The position numbers and the translations under genes are program-made. A stretch of DNA of 64,000 nucleotides from Homoserinibacter sp. YIM 151385. Its GTDB lineage: Bacteria > Actinomycetota > Actinomycetes > Actinomycetales > Microbacteriaceae. Under the pieces are notes generated by a model that was not told the DNA's origin, made no database searches, and saw nothing but the letters and a program-made list of their open reading frames with translations. Shown here in pieces: positions 7,950-16,369 of this stretch (the first letter of the stretch is position 1; the number at the start of each line of letters is the position of its first letter). Location of the stretch: positions 1,736,001 through 1,800,000 of the forward strand of contig NZ_CP115175.1 of NCBI RefSeq assembly GCF_027912415.1, read 5' to 3'.

Positions 7950-8162
7950 ATGACCGGGTACGAGCCCTTCGAGGCGCAGGTGGCGAAGGACGGCAGCGTC
8001 CTCATCCGCCGCGGCGGGCGGCTCGTCACGACGGTGCGTGGGGCCGCCGCCGACAAGCTCGCGGCGCGGCTCGGCGTCGACGAGCAGCGCGATCAGGCGC
8101 TCCTCCAGCGCGCCACCGGCGACTATCGGCGCGGGAACGAGCGCCGCGCGACCCGTCCCTGA
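7950..8162 (+). CDS. Small hypothetical protein
   Basis: 70 residues starting at ATG 7950. The N-terminal half (EAQVAKDGSVLIRRGGRLVTTVRG) reads as a compact beta structure, followed by a charged C-terminus. I do not recognise the family; similar small proteins of unknown role occur in actinobacteria. It is divergent from the small-peptide gene and convergent with the drrB-like permease gene, with a strong bidirectional terminator between them. No clear Shine-Dalgarno is seen. The longer upstream frame to 7782 would run into the palindromic promoter region and is not preferred. Confidence 0.55.
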   Translation: MTGYEPFEAQVAKDGSVLIRRGGRLVTTVRGAAADKLAARLGVDEQRDQALLQRATGDYRRGNERRATRP

Positions 8163-8178
8163 CGCCGCCCGCCGAGAA

Positions 8179-8218
8179 GTGCTGCCCGGGCACGTTGACC
8201 GACGTGCCCGGGCAGCAC
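8179..8218. terminator. Bidirectional 17-bp hairpin terminator
   Basis: Perfect arms GTGCTGCCCGGGCACGT (8179-8195) and complement (8202-8218) with a 6-nt loop TGACCG. It fills the 58-nt gap between two converging genes. Confidence 0.85.
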
Positions 8219-8220
8219 AC

Positions 8221-8994
8221 TCAGCGCAGGCGCCGCCGGTACACGACGCCCGAGATCGCGAAGGCGACGACGAGCAGGCCGAGCATCCAGGCGAGCGCGA
8301 CCCAGATCTCCGGGCCGACCGGCTGCTGCGAGAGCAGCGCGCGGATGGTGTCCACGATCGAGGTCACCGGCTGGTGCTCGGCGAAGGCGCGCACGGGGCC
8401 CGGCATCGAGTCGGTCGGCACGAAGGCCGAGCTGAGGAAGGGCAGGAAGATCAGCGGGTACGAGAACGCGCTCGCCCCGTCGACCGATTTCGCGGTGAGA
8501 CCGGGGATGACGGCGAGCCAGGTCAGCGCCAGCGTGAACAGCACGAGGATCCCGAGCACCGCGAGCCACTCGAGCGGCCCCGCGCCGGAGCGGAAGCCCA
8601 TGAGCAGCGCGACGCCGACCACGAGGACGAGCGAGACCAGGATCGACACCACCGAGGTGATGACGTGGCTCCAGAGCACCGCCGAGCGCGCGATCGCCAT
8701 CGACTGGAAGCGCTCGAGGATGCCGCCCTGCAGATCGAGGAACAGCCGGTACGCGGTGTACGCGATGCCCGAGGCGATCGTGATGAGCAGGATGCCGGGG
8801 AGCAGGTAGCCGACATAGCTCCCCTCCCCCGCGCCCTGTCCGGTGTCGATCGCGCCGCCCAGGACGAACACGAACAGCAGCAGGAACGCGATCGGCATGA
8901 CCGCGGTCGTGATGATCGTGTCGGGACTGCGCAGGATGTGGGTCAGCGAGCGGCCCGTGAGGGTCGCGGTGTCGCCGAGCGCGTGCGAGGTCAT
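8221..8994 (-). CDS. ABC-2 type transporter permease (DrrB-like)
   Basis: 257 residues with about six hydrophobic segments, and the ABC-2 architecture of daunorubicin-resistance-type exporters. The N-terminus (GRSLTHILRSPDTIITTAVMP) is typical of the DrrB family. It forms the membrane part of an efflux pump with the ATPase encoded just upstream, whose stop overlaps this ATG by 4 nt. Drug or lipid export is inferred from family; the substrate is unknown. The start at 8994 is set by the overlap; the longer frame is antisense-like. Confidence 0.88.
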   Translation of the reverse strand: MTSHALGDTATLTGRSLTHILRSPDTIITTAVMPIAFLLLFVFVLGGAIDTGQGAGEGSYVGYLLPGILLITIASGIAYTAYRLFLDLQGGILERFQSMAIARSAVLWSHVITSVVSILVSLVLVVGVALLMGFRSGAGPLEWLAVLGILVLFTLALTWLAVIPGLTAKSVDGASAFSYPLIFLPFLSSAFVPTDSMPGPVRAFAEHQPVTSIVDTIRALLSQQPVGPEIWVALAWMLGLLVVAFAISGVVYRRRLR

Positions 8995-9761
8995 GCCGCG
9001 TCTCCTTCCGTGTCGGGCTCGCCCGTGATGGCGAGGAAGATCTCCTCGAGCGAGGGCTGCCGTTCGACGAGCTCGGTGGTCGCCGCGGGCAGGAGCGCGC
9101 GCAGCTCGGCGAGCGTGCCGTCGACGATGATGCGCCTGCGGTGGAGGATCGCGATCCGGTCGGCGAGGCGCTCCGCCTCCTCGAGGTACTGCGTCGTGAG
9201 GAGCACGGTCGTGCCGCCGGCGCGCAGCTGCTCGATCGTCGCCCACACCTCGCGCCGCGCCTCCGGGTCGAGGCCGGTCGTCGGCTCGTCGAGGAACACG
9301 ACCTCCGGGTCGCCGATGAGGCTCATCGCGATGTCGAGCCGCCGCCGCATCCCGCCCGAGTAAGTGGCAGCACGGCGGCCGCCCGCCTCGACGAGCGAGA
9401 AGCGCGCGAGCAGCTCGTCGGCGATGCGGCGGGGCTCCCGCTGGTGCCGGAGCCGCGCGACGAGCACGAGGTTCTCGCGCCCGGTCAGCCGCTCGTCGAC
9501 CGCCGCGAACTGGCCGGTCAGGCTGATCGCGGCGCGGACCCGGGCGCCGTCGCGCACCACGTCGTGGCCGGCGACGACGGCCGTGCCCGCGTCCGGCCTC
9601 GACAGGGTCGAGAGGATGCGGATCGCGGTCGTCTTGCCCGCGCCGTTCGAGCCGAGGAGGGCGTGGATGCTGCCCCGCTCGACCGCGAGGTCGACGCCGC
9701 GCAGCACCGCGACCTCCCCGTAGGACTTCTCGAGGCCGCGGAGCTCGATCGCGGCGCTCAC
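8991..9761 (-). CDS. ABC transporter ATP-binding protein (DrrA-like)
   Basis: 256 residues. Walker A GSNGAGKTT (37-45), Q-loop region LTGQFAAVDE (81-90), signature YSGGM (134-138) and Walker B VVFLDEPTTGLD (154-165) are intact. Resembles DrrA-type ATPases that power drug exporters. The start is GTG 9761, which overlaps the stop of the DUF1048 gene by 4 nt; the downstream permease overlaps in the same way. The operon therefore reads padR-DUF1048-ATPase-permease. Confidence 0.93.
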   Translation of the reverse strand: MSAAIELRGLEKSYGEVAVLRGVDLAVERGSIHALLGSNGAGKTTAIRILSTLSRPDAGTAVVAGHDVVRDGARVRAAISLTGQFAAVDERLTGRENLVLVARLRHQREPRRIADELLARFSLVEAGGRRAATYSGGMRRRLDIAMSLIGDPEVVFLDEPTTGLDPEARREVWATIEQLRAGGTTVLLTTQYLEEAERLADRIAILHRRRIIVDGTLAELRALLPAATTELVERQPSLEEIFLAITGEPDTEGDAA

Positions 9762-10129
9762 GACTCCCGCTCCTGGTCTCGCGCGGCCCGGTCGATGGCG
9801 TCGGTCAGGCGCGTGCGCTCCTTGTCGATCCACTGGCGGCCCTGGTAGGCGCGGGCGAAGTCCTCGGCGAAGCCGACCGGGTCCTCGCCGACGATGTCGC
9901 GGACGCTCGTGCCGTCGGCGGCCGCCCGCTCCCAGAGGTCGGCGTGGTCGACGTTCAGCTGCACGAGCGTCTCGCCGTCGACGATGCCGCCGCTGTAGGT
10001 GAGGTAGCGCTGCACGGCCTTCGCGGCCGCGGCGTAGGGCGCCGGGAGCGCCTCGATGCGCGCCTGGCTCTGCCGGTACTGCTTCTTCTGGTCGAGCGGG
10101 CCGATGATCTTCTCGATCCACATGGTCAT
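9758..10129 (-). CDS. DUF1048 family protein
   Basis: 123 residues, largely helical, with the DUF1048 layout: opening MWIEKIIGPLDQKKQY, then a region ending in Asp/Glu/Arg-rich helices. The family is small, cytosolic and of unknown function, and is often encoded next to PadR regulators and ABC exporters, as here. Two starts are possible: ATG 10129, which overlaps the padR stop by 4 nt and has GGAG 7 nt upstream, and ATG 10123, with AAGGGA 6 nt upstream. I prefer 10129 for the coupling. Confidence 0.85.
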   Translation of the reverse strand: MTMWIEKIIGPLDQKKQYRQSQARIEALPAPYAAAAKAVQRYLTYSGGIVDGETLVQLNVDHADLWERAAADGTSVRDIVGEDPVGFAEDFARAYQGRQWIDKERTRLTDAIDRAARDQERES

Positions 10130-10455
10130 TCCCTTTCTCCGCGGAGCTGCTCGATCCGATCTGCGAGGAAGCTCCAGGTCCTCCAGAAGTCGCCCAGGTA
10201 CCCGCGGCCGGCGGCGTTGAGCGAGTACACCTTGCGGGGCGGTCCCTTCTCGGAGGGGACCTTCTCGACGTCCACGAGTCCGCGCTGCTCGAGGCGGACG
10301 AGGAGGGCGTAGATGGTGCCCTCCGCGATGTCCGCGAAGCCCTGCTCGCGCAGCCACGAGGTGATCTCGTAGCCGTAGGCGGATCGTCCCGCGAGGATCG
10401 CGAGGACGATGCCCTCGAGCGTGCCCTTGAGCATCTCGGTCTCCTGCTTGCCCAT
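10126..10455 (-). CDS. PadR-family transcriptional regulator
   Basis: 109 residues from ATG 10455, chosen because AGGAGG lies 5 nt upstream; the open frame runs on to 10500 but that part is Gly/Arg-rich. The winged helix spans KQETEMLKGTLEGIVLAIL, SAYGYEITSWL and EGTIYALLVRLEQRGLV, followed by a basic wing and short C-terminal helix. PadR proteins repress their own operon and are released by ligands, often the exported compound. First gene of the padR-DUF1048-drrAB unit, with a nested palindrome just upstream. Confidence 0.92.
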   Translation of the reverse strand: MGKQETEMLKGTLEGIVLAILAGRSAYGYEITSWLREQGFADIAEGTIYALLVRLEQRGLVDVEKVPSEKGPPRKVYSLNAAGRGYLGDFWRTWSFLADRIEQLRGERE

Positions 10456-10503
10456 CGGACCTCCTCTTCCGCCGCGTCGGCCTCCGGTACCCGGCATCAC
10501 TGG

Positions 10504-10545
10504 TATTCAGTGACAGTGAGTACCGGTACATAGTATCGCTGAATA
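10504..10545. promoter_or_regulatory. Nested palindromic operator upstream of padR
   Basis: Outer arms TATTCAG (10504-10510) and CTGAATA (10539-10545) and an inner perfect palindrome GTACCGGTAC (10520-10529) share exactly the same centre, between 10524 and 10525. The intervening bases are partly symmetric. It lies about 50-90 nt upstream of the padR ATG, where autoregulation by PadR would act. AT-rich stretches (ACATAGTAT) nearby may be the -10 region. Confidence 0.6.
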
Positions 10546-10581
10546 GCGGGGGCGCAAGAGGGGATGCGGCGGGCAAGTCGT

Positions 10582-10641
10582 CGTGTGACGTCACGTGTCG
10601 ACGTGTGACGTCGGGTGTCGGCGTGTGACTCGAACGACACC
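10582..10641. repeat. Three 20-bp tandem repeats upstream of the ABC importer operon
   Basis: Units start at 10582, 10602 and 10622 with the pattern CGTGTGACGTCNNGTGTCGN; the third is degenerate after CGTGTGAC. Exact 20-bp phasing (about two helical turns) in the region between the padR promoter and the importer -10 box (TAGTCT near 10661) suggests an array of regulator-binding sites. The first unit contains the palindrome GTGACGTCAC. Confidence 0.6.
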
Positions 10642-10712
10642 GCGACAGGCGTCGGCTTCCTAGTCTGCGAGTGCGCCGGATCCCGCCGGCCCCCTGTCGA
10701 GAGCAGAGCCCG

Positions 10713-11972
10713 ATGCCCGCATCCCGAGTTGTCCGAATCGTCGCCGTCGCCGCCGCCGCGGGTCTCGCGCTCACCGGCTGCGCCATCTCCTCCGACGGCG
10801 GCGCTGCGGACGGGAGGACCACCCTGACCTTCTGGAGCTACTACAGCGGCACCCAGGCCGACTGGCTCGAGGCGCAGGTCGCCGCCTTCGAGAAGGCGAA
10901 CCCCGACGTCTCGATCGACATCGTGCAGACGGTCGGCGACCAGCAGGATCAGAAGCTGCTCGCCTCGGTGGCGACCGGCACGACCCCCGACCTCTTCATC
11001 AACAACATCGTCGTCGACTACCCCACGCTCGTCGCGGGCGGCGTCACCGCCGACCTCAGCGACTACTGGGACGCCTACGGGGACGCGGACATCTACCCCG
11101 AGGCCGCCGCCTGGCGGACCGACGACCGGGTCTACAACCTGCTGCCCTTCACCAACCTCATCGGCCTCTATGCGAACGAGGACATCCTCGGGGAGGTCGG
11201 CATCGACGAGGTCCCCACGACGCTCGACGAGCTGGACGCCGCGCTCGAGGCGGTGGAGGCGGACGGCCGCCACAAGGGCATCGCGCTCTCCGGCGCGCCG
11301 AGCGTCGAGGGCGCCTGGCTGTTCGCCCCGCAGCTGCTCGGCCTCGGCGTCGACTACTGCGGCTTCGAGGGCGCCGAGGTCGACGCCGCCTTCGCGCGCA
11401 TCGAGCGCTGGGCGCAGTCTGGCTCGACGCCGCAGGCCACCGCGACCTGGGATCAGACGGACGCCTGGCAGCAGTTCGCGACCGGCGACTACGCCTTCGG
11501 CATCAACGGCAACTGGAACCTCGGGAACGCCGCCGAGGTCGACTTCGACTGGAGCACGTCGCAGTACCCGGCCCCGGCCGGCGGCGAGAGCATCGTCTAC
11601 CCGGGCGGGGAGGGCTTCGGCATCGGCGCGAAGTCCGAGCACAAGGACCTCGCCTGGCAGTTCATCGAGCAGGCCGTGCTGAGCCCCGAGGCAGGCGAGG
11701 CGATCTTCGAGGCCGCCGGCTCCATCCCGGTGCGCACCGACACCGCGGAGCTGCCCGCGATCGCGGAGAACGCGGCCGTCCAGCCCTTCGTCCGCGCCGC
11801 CCAGACCGCCGGCACGTGGCCGAACAACGAGAACACGGCGAGCATCCAGACCGCGCTCGGCGAGGCCGCGAGCAGCGTCTACTCGGGGCAGACGGGTGCC
11901 GCACAGGCGAGCGCCGCCGCGATCGAGGACGTCGCCGCCGCGATCGAGGACGGCGGCGGGACCTGCTCGTGA
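10713..11972 (+). CDS. ABC transporter substrate-binding lipoprotein (sugar/CUT1 type)
   Basis: 419 residues. A signal peptide ends in the lipobox LTGC (Cys23), so the mature protein is anchored to the outer face of the membrane. The mature part has the cluster-1 extracellular solute-binding fold (TFWSYYSGTQADWLEAQ near the N-terminus; GTTPDLFI; late GGEGFGIGAKSEHKDLAWQFIEQ). It captures the solute for the two permeases that follow with overlapping frames. Although this family usually binds sugars, the linked monooxygenases suggest a different or modified ligand. ATG 10713 is chosen because the signal peptide starts there; longer frames add a non-signal extension. Confidence 0.9.
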   Translation: MPASRVVRIVAVAAAAGLALTGCAISSDGGAADGRTTLTFWSYYSGTQADWLEAQVAAFEKANPDVSIDIVQTVGDQQDQKLLASVATGTTPDLFINNIVVDYPTLVAGGVTADLSDYWDAYGDADIYPEAAAWRTDDRVYNLLPFTNLIGLYANEDILGEVGIDEVPTTLDELDAALEAVEADGRHKGIALSGAPSVEGAWLFAPQLLGLGVDYCGFEGAEVDAAFARIERWAQSGSTPQATATWDQTDAWQQFATGDYAFGINGNWNLGNAAEVDFDWSTSQYPAPAGGESIVYPGGEGFGIGAKSEHKDLAWQFIEQAVLSPEAGEAIFEAAGSIPVRTDTAELPAIAENAAVQPFVRAAQTAGTWPNNENTASIQTALGEAASSVYSGQTGAAQASAAAIEDVAAAIEDGGGTCS

Positions 11973-12877
11973 CCTCGGCACCGGGCGCCGCGGTCGGCGC
12001 ACGCCGCCGGCCGCGCGCCCGGACCCCGATCTGGTTCCTGATCCCCGCGGCCGGGCTGCTCGGCGGATTCGCCGTGTACCCGCTGATCGTCCTCGTCCGG
12101 ATGTCGACGAGCGACGTCGGCCCGACGAACATCATCGGGGAGTGGTCCGCGGTCGGCCTGGCCAACTTCGCCGCCGCCGTCGCAGACGACGAGCTGTGGG
12201 CGGCGATCGGACGCACCTTCGCCGTCGCCGCCGTGCTGCTGGTCTCGAACTTCGTGATCGGCTTCGCGGCGGCCTCGATCCTCGCCACCGGCGGACGGAT
12301 CACGGACGCCGTGCTCGGCCTCCTCGTCTTCGTCTGGGCCCTCCCGCCGCTCGTCTCCGGGAGCACCTGGAAGTTCCTGCTCGACGACTCCGGCCCGGTG
12401 AACACCGCGCTCGAGGCGCTCGGCGCCGAGCCGGTGTCGTGGCTGGCCTCGCCCGACCTCGCGCTGTTCACCCTCTCCGCGATCATCGCCTGGGCGGCGC
12501 TGCCGTTCTCGATCCTCGTGATCCGCGGCGGCCTGCTCGCGGTGTCGCCCGAGCTCGTCGAGGCGGCCGCGCTCGACGGCGCCGGCTACTGGCGCACCCA
12601 GCTGCGGATCGTGCTCCCGCAGCTGCGCGCGACGCTCGGCATCCTCGGCATCCTCACCGTGCTCTACGCCTTCAAGAGCTTCGACTTCTTCTACGTCACG
12701 ACGCAGGGCGGCCCCGGCACCACCACGACGACCCTTCCGGTGCTCGCCTACCGCGCGGCCTTCAGCGACTTCCAGATGAGCGAGGGCGCGACGGTCGCGC
12801 TCATCTCGATGCTCGTGGTCGCCGTCTTCGCGGTGCCCTATGTGCGCGCGGTGCGCCGAGAGGAGCAGCACGCATGA
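11969..12877 (+). CDS. ABC sugar-type permease (MalF/UgpA-like)
   Basis: 302 residues. An Arg-rich N-terminal tail is followed by six transmembrane segments typical of CUT1 permeases (IWFLIPAAGLLGGFAVYPLIV first). The cytoplasmic EAA loop is clear (EAAALDGAGYWRTQLRIVLP), which docks on the ATPase. GTG 11969 overlaps the stop of the binding-protein gene by 4 nt. Pairs with the next permease. No ATPase gene is in the cluster, so it probably uses a shared MsiK-type ATPase encoded elsewhere. Confidence 0.92.
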   Translation: MTSAPGAAVGARRRPRARTPIWFLIPAAGLLGGFAVYPLIVLVRMSTSDVGPTNIIGEWSAVGLANFAAAVADDELWAAIGRTFAVAAVLLVSNFVIGFAAASILATGGRITDAVLGLLVFVWALPPLVSGSTWKFLLDDSGPVNTALEALGAEPVSWLASPDLALFTLSAIIAWAALPFSILVIRGGLLAVSPELVEAAALDGAGYWRTQLRIVLPQLRATLGILGILTVLYAFKSFDFFYVTTQGGPGTTTTTLPVLAYRAAFSDFQMSEGATVALISMLVVAVFAVPYVRAVRREEQHA

Positions 12878-13701
12878 TCTCCCGCCCGACCCGGACCGCC
12901 TTCCGCCTCCTCGCCGTCGTCCTCGGGCTCGCGTACCTCGTGCCGCTCGTCTGGGTCGTGCTCACCTCGTTGAAGACGCGCCAGCAGGTGCTCGAGGACC
13001 CGACCGGGATCCTCTTCACTCCGACGCTCGCCACCTACGCGGATGTCGTCCTCGACGGACTCGGCGCGATCGCCACCTCCCTGCAGATCGCGGTGCTCAC
13101 GACCGCGGCGGTGCTGATCCTCGCGGTTCCGGCGGCCTACGCGCTGTCGCGCCGCGGCGGTCGGCGCTGGGGCGGAGCCGTCGCGATCGCGCTCGCGACG
13201 CTGCTCGTGCTGCAGATGGTGCCGCAGCCGATGACCGTCATCCCGCTCTACAGCGTGCTCGCCTCCTGGGGGCTGCTCGGCTCGCTCGGCGGCCTGATCG
13301 TCGCGGACATCGCGCTGCTCCTGCCGTTCGCGATCATGCTGCTCCGGCCGTTCGCCCTCGCCGTCCCCGAGGAGGTCTACGAGGCCGCGGAGCTCGACGG
13401 CGCCGGGCGCTGGCAGACCTTCCGCTCGATCACGGTGCCGATGCTCGGCAACGGCATCGCGACCGTGCTCGCCATCGTCTTTATCTCGACCTGGGGCGAG
13501 TTCGTCTACGCCATCAACTTCCTCCCCCAGGGCGTCGTGCTCCCCGTCAGCGGGCTGCTCGCGCAGCAGAGCTCCGTCTACTCCACGGAGTGGAACAGCC
13601 TCATGGCGCTCGCGGTCATCACCTCCCTGCCGCTCCTCCTCGTCTTCCTCGTCTCCCAGCGCCGCCTGGTGAGCGGGCTCTCCCTCGGCGCCGTCAAGTA
13701 A
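12874..13701 (+). CDS. ABC sugar-type permease (MalG/UgpE-like)
   Basis: 275 residues with six membrane segments and the EAA loop EAAELDGAGRWQTFRSITVP. Typical second permease of a CUT1 importer. It begins at ATG 12874, overlapping the previous stop by 4 nt, and is followed only 9 nt later by the first monooxygenase gene. One transcript therefore probably carries import and oxidation functions. Confidence 0.92.
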   Translation: MISRPTRTAFRLLAVVLGLAYLVPLVWVVLTSLKTRQQVLEDPTGILFTPTLATYADVVLDGLGAIATSLQIAVLTTAAVLILAVPAAYALSRRGGRRWGGAVAIALATLLVLQMVPQPMTVIPLYSVLASWGLLGSLGGLIVADIALLLPFAIMLLRPFALAVPEEVYEAAELDGAGRWQTFRSITVPMLGNGIATVLAIVFISTWGEFVYAINFLPQGVVLPVSGLLAQQSSVYSTEWNSLMALAVITSLPLLLVFLVSQRRLVSGLSLGAVK

Positions 13702-13710
13702 GGACCACGC

Positions 13711-14889
13711 ATGCCACTCGACCCCGACCTCATCGCCGCGATCCGCGCCGGCGCCGTGCAGCGCGACCGGGACCGCGAGCTCCCGCACGAGCAGATCCGC
13801 GCGCTGCTCGACGCCGGATTCGGCAGCGCCCGCGTCCCGCAGGACGACGGCGGCGAGGGCATCGCGGTCGTCGAGCTCGTCGAGCGGCTCATCGAGGTCG
13901 CCGCCGCCGACGCGAACGTCGCCCATGTCTTCCGGGGCCACCTCGCGGTGGTCGAGCAGCAGTTCTTCGAACCGGATGCCGAGCGGCGGGCGCGGTGGAT
14001 CCGCCGCATCCTCGACGGCGAGCTGATCGGCAACGCCCAGTCGGAGGTCGGGGGCACCGCCGATCTGTCGACGACGCTCACCGAGACCCCCGACGGCCTC
14101 CGGCTCGACGGGCGCAAGTACTACACGACGGGCAGCATCTACGCCGACTGGATCGACCTCTCCGCCCGCTACCGAGGCGAGGACCACCAGGTGCTCGTCT
14201 CCACGCACCAGGACGGCGTGACCTCGATCGACGACTGGAAGGGCTTCGGTCAGCGCCTCACGGGCAGCGGCACCACGACCTTCACCGCCGCGCTCGTGGA
14301 GGAGCGCGAGGTGCGACCGTACTCCGCCGACGACGACGGGTTCCGGCACCCCTACCTGATGGGCTTCTTCCAGCTGGTGCTCCTCGCGGTCGTCGCGGGC
14401 ATCGGGCGGGCGGCGCTCCACGACGCCGTCGAGTACGTCCGGCCGCGACGGCGCATCTTCGGGTACGCGGGCGAAGCGCTCCCCCGCGAGAACGCCCTGG
14501 TCCAGTCCGTCATCGGCCGCCTCTCCTCCTCCGCGCACGCCGCCGAGGCGATCACCCTGCACGCCGCGCGCTCCCTCGACACCGCGCTCGACGGCCTCCG
14601 GCGAGGGCACGGCGATCCGGAGCGATTCACGCAGGCTCAGCTCGACGTCTACCGCGCTCAGCAGACCGTGCTTCCACTCGTCATCGACGCCGCGAGCGAG
14701 CTGTTCGAGGTCGGCGGCGCCTCCGCGGTCGATCGCGACGCCGCGCTCGACCGGCACTGGCGCAACGCGCGCACCATCGCCACGCACAACCCCGCTGTCC
14801 ACCGATCCCGCGCCATCGGCGTCTGGGAGCTCGACGGCACGGCACCCGAATGGTCGATCCCGGTCGTGACGAAGGCGACGGGCGCATGA
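13711..14889 (+). CDS. Acyl-CoA dehydrogenase-fold flavin monooxygenase (DszC/SfnB-like)
   Basis: 392 residues with the acyl-CoA dehydrogenase architecture: N-terminal helical domain, central beta domain (NAQSEVGGTADL; GRKYYTTGSIYADWIDLSARY), C-terminal four-helix bundle. The subgroup is the flavin-dependent monooxygenases related to DszC and SfnB, which use reduced flavin and oxygen on sulfur or nitrogen compounds rather than dehydrogenating acyl-CoA. It follows the importer permease by 9 nt and overlaps the next oxidoreductase gene. Substrate unknown; the context implies an imported heteroatom-containing compound. No flavin reductase is adjacent. Confidence 0.82.
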   Translation: MPLDPDLIAAIRAGAVQRDRDRELPHEQIRALLDAGFGSARVPQDDGGEGIAVVELVERLIEVAAADANVAHVFRGHLAVVEQQFFEPDAERRARWIRRILDGELIGNAQSEVGGTADLSTTLTETPDGLRLDGRKYYTTGSIYADWIDLSARYRGEDHQVLVSTHQDGVTSIDDWKGFGQRLTGSGTTTFTAALVEEREVRPYSADDDGFRHPYLMGFFQLVLLAVVAGIGRAALHDAVEYVRPRRRIFGYAGEALPRENALVQSVIGRLSSSAHAAEAITLHAARSLDTALDGLRRGHGDPERFTQAQLDVYRAQQTVLPLVIDAASELFEVGGASAVDRDAALDRHWRNARTIATHNPAVHRSRAIGVWELDGTAPEWSIPVVTKATGA

Positions 14890-16253
14890 CCAAGCAGCTC
14901 GTCGCCAACGTGTTCGAGATGAACACCCCCGGCCACATCACGCACGGACTCTGGCGCCAGCCCGACAACCAGCGCGAGCGCTACACGCAGATCGAGTACT
15001 GGATCGAGCTCGCCCGCCTCGCCGAGGCCGGCGGCTTCGACGCCATCTTCCTCGCCGACGTCATCGGGGCCTACGACGTCTACGACGACGACTTCGCACC
15101 TGCCGTGCGCCGCGGACTGCAGATCCCGAACAACGACCCGATGCTCCTCATCCCCGCGATGGCGGCGGTCACCGAGCACATCGGCTTCGGCGTGACCTTC
15201 TCGACGACCTACGAGCCCCCCTTCGCCTTCGCGCGGAGGATGTCGACCCTCGACCACCTCACGAAGGGGCGCGTCGGCTGGAACATCGTCACCTCCTACC
15301 TCCCGAACGCCGCCCGCAACTTCGGCCTCGCCGAGGAGATCGAGCACGACCTCCGCTACGAGATCGCGGCGGAGTACATGGAGGTGCTCTACAAGCTGTG
15401 GGAGGGATCGTGGGACGACGACGCCGTGCTCGTCGACAAGCCGGGCGACCTCTACGCCGACCCCTCGAAGGTGCGCCGCATCGACCACGTCGGCCGGCAC
15501 TTCCGCGTCGCCGGGCCCCACCTCTCCGAGCCCTCCCCGCAGCGCACGCCCCTGCTCTTCCAGGCCTCCGCCTCCAGAGCCGGCATCGCCTTCGCCGCAC
15601 AGCACGCAGAGGTCCTCTTCACCGCCGACCGTCCGGCCGGCGCGCTCGCCGCGAACATCGCGAGCATCCGAGAGGCCGCCGTCGCCGCCGGCCGGCGCCC
15701 GGACGACACCCGCTTCCTCGTGATGGCGACCGTCATCGTCGGCCGCACCGAGGAGGAGGCCCGCGCGAAGCTCGAGCGCTACCGCGGCTACCGCGACGCC
15801 GAGGGCGCGTTCGTCCACATGAGCGTGCCCTTCCATCCGCTCCAGCACCCGGATGACATCACCGTCCGAGAGGCGCTCGAGCGCGAGGGGCGACACGACG
15901 TCGTCGCGCGCGGCGGGCTGCCGCTCCACCTCACGGTCGGCGCCTTCCGGCGCGCGGTCGACGAGGCCTGGGACGAGCGCTTCCTCGCCGTCGGCACACC
16001 CGAGCAGGTCGCCGACACCATCGAGCACTGGCTCGATGTCGACGGCATCGACGGGATCAACCTGCGCCAGTACCACTCCTTCGAGACCGTCCGCGACTTC
16101 GCGGAGCTCGCGGCACCGGAGCTGCGGCGCCGCGGCCGTCTCCGCGAGTCCTATCGGCCCGGCGAGACCCTTCGCGAGCGGATCTTCGGCGAGGGCGCGC
16201 GACTGCCCGAGCGGCACCGAGCGGCGCGCTACCGCGGCGGCGCCGGCCTCTGA
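14886..16253 (+). CDS. LLM-class flavin-dependent monooxygenase (NtaA/SnaA/DszA family)
   Basis: 455 residues, a bacterial-luciferase-like TIM barrel of the NtaA/SnaA/DszA/SoxA branch. Markers: the N-terminal NVFEMNTPGHITHGLWRQP, GGFDAIFLADV, GRVGWNIVTSY and PSPQRTPLLFQASAS. Characterised members use FMNH2 and oxygen to oxidise aminopolycarboxylates, sulfones or related compounds. It starts inside the stop of the DszC-like gene (4-nt overlap), the same pairing as other two-component desulfurisation or C-N cleavage pathways. A partner flavin reductase must be encoded elsewhere. Confidence 0.9.
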   Translation: MTKQLVANVFEMNTPGHITHGLWRQPDNQRERYTQIEYWIELARLAEAGGFDAIFLADVIGAYDVYDDDFAPAVRRGLQIPNNDPMLLIPAMAAVTEHIGFGVTFSTTYEPPFAFARRMSTLDHLTKGRVGWNIVTSYLPNAARNFGLAEEIEHDLRYEIAAEYMEVLYKLWEGSWDDDAVLVDKPGDLYADPSKVRRIDHVGRHFRVAGPHLSEPSPQRTPLLFQASASRAGIAFAAQHAEVLFTADRPAGALAANIASIREAAVAAGRRPDDTRFLVMATVIVGRTEEEARAKLERYRGYRDAEGAFVHMSVPFHPLQHPDDITVREALEREGRHDVVARGGLPLHLTVGAFRRAVDEAWDERFLAVGTPEQVADTIEHWLDVDGIDGINLRQYHSFETVRDFAELAAPELRRRGRLRESYRPGETLRERIFGEGARLPERHRAARYRGGAGL

Positions 16254-16369
16254 GGCGTGCGTGCGGGCATGCGCGTGCGCGGCGCCCCCGATGACGGGAC
16301 TGCGCGAAGCCATGCGCGATGCGCGAGACGCGAGGTGACCACCTGCGCGACGCAAGGCGGTCCTGAGAG

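Noticed and set aside
12838-14802. 654-codon open frame antisense to the permease and monooxygenase genes
   Set aside because: Composition is Arg/Glu/Asp/Gly-rich low complexity, typical of antisense frames in high-GC DNA, and it overlaps genes with clear domain motifs.
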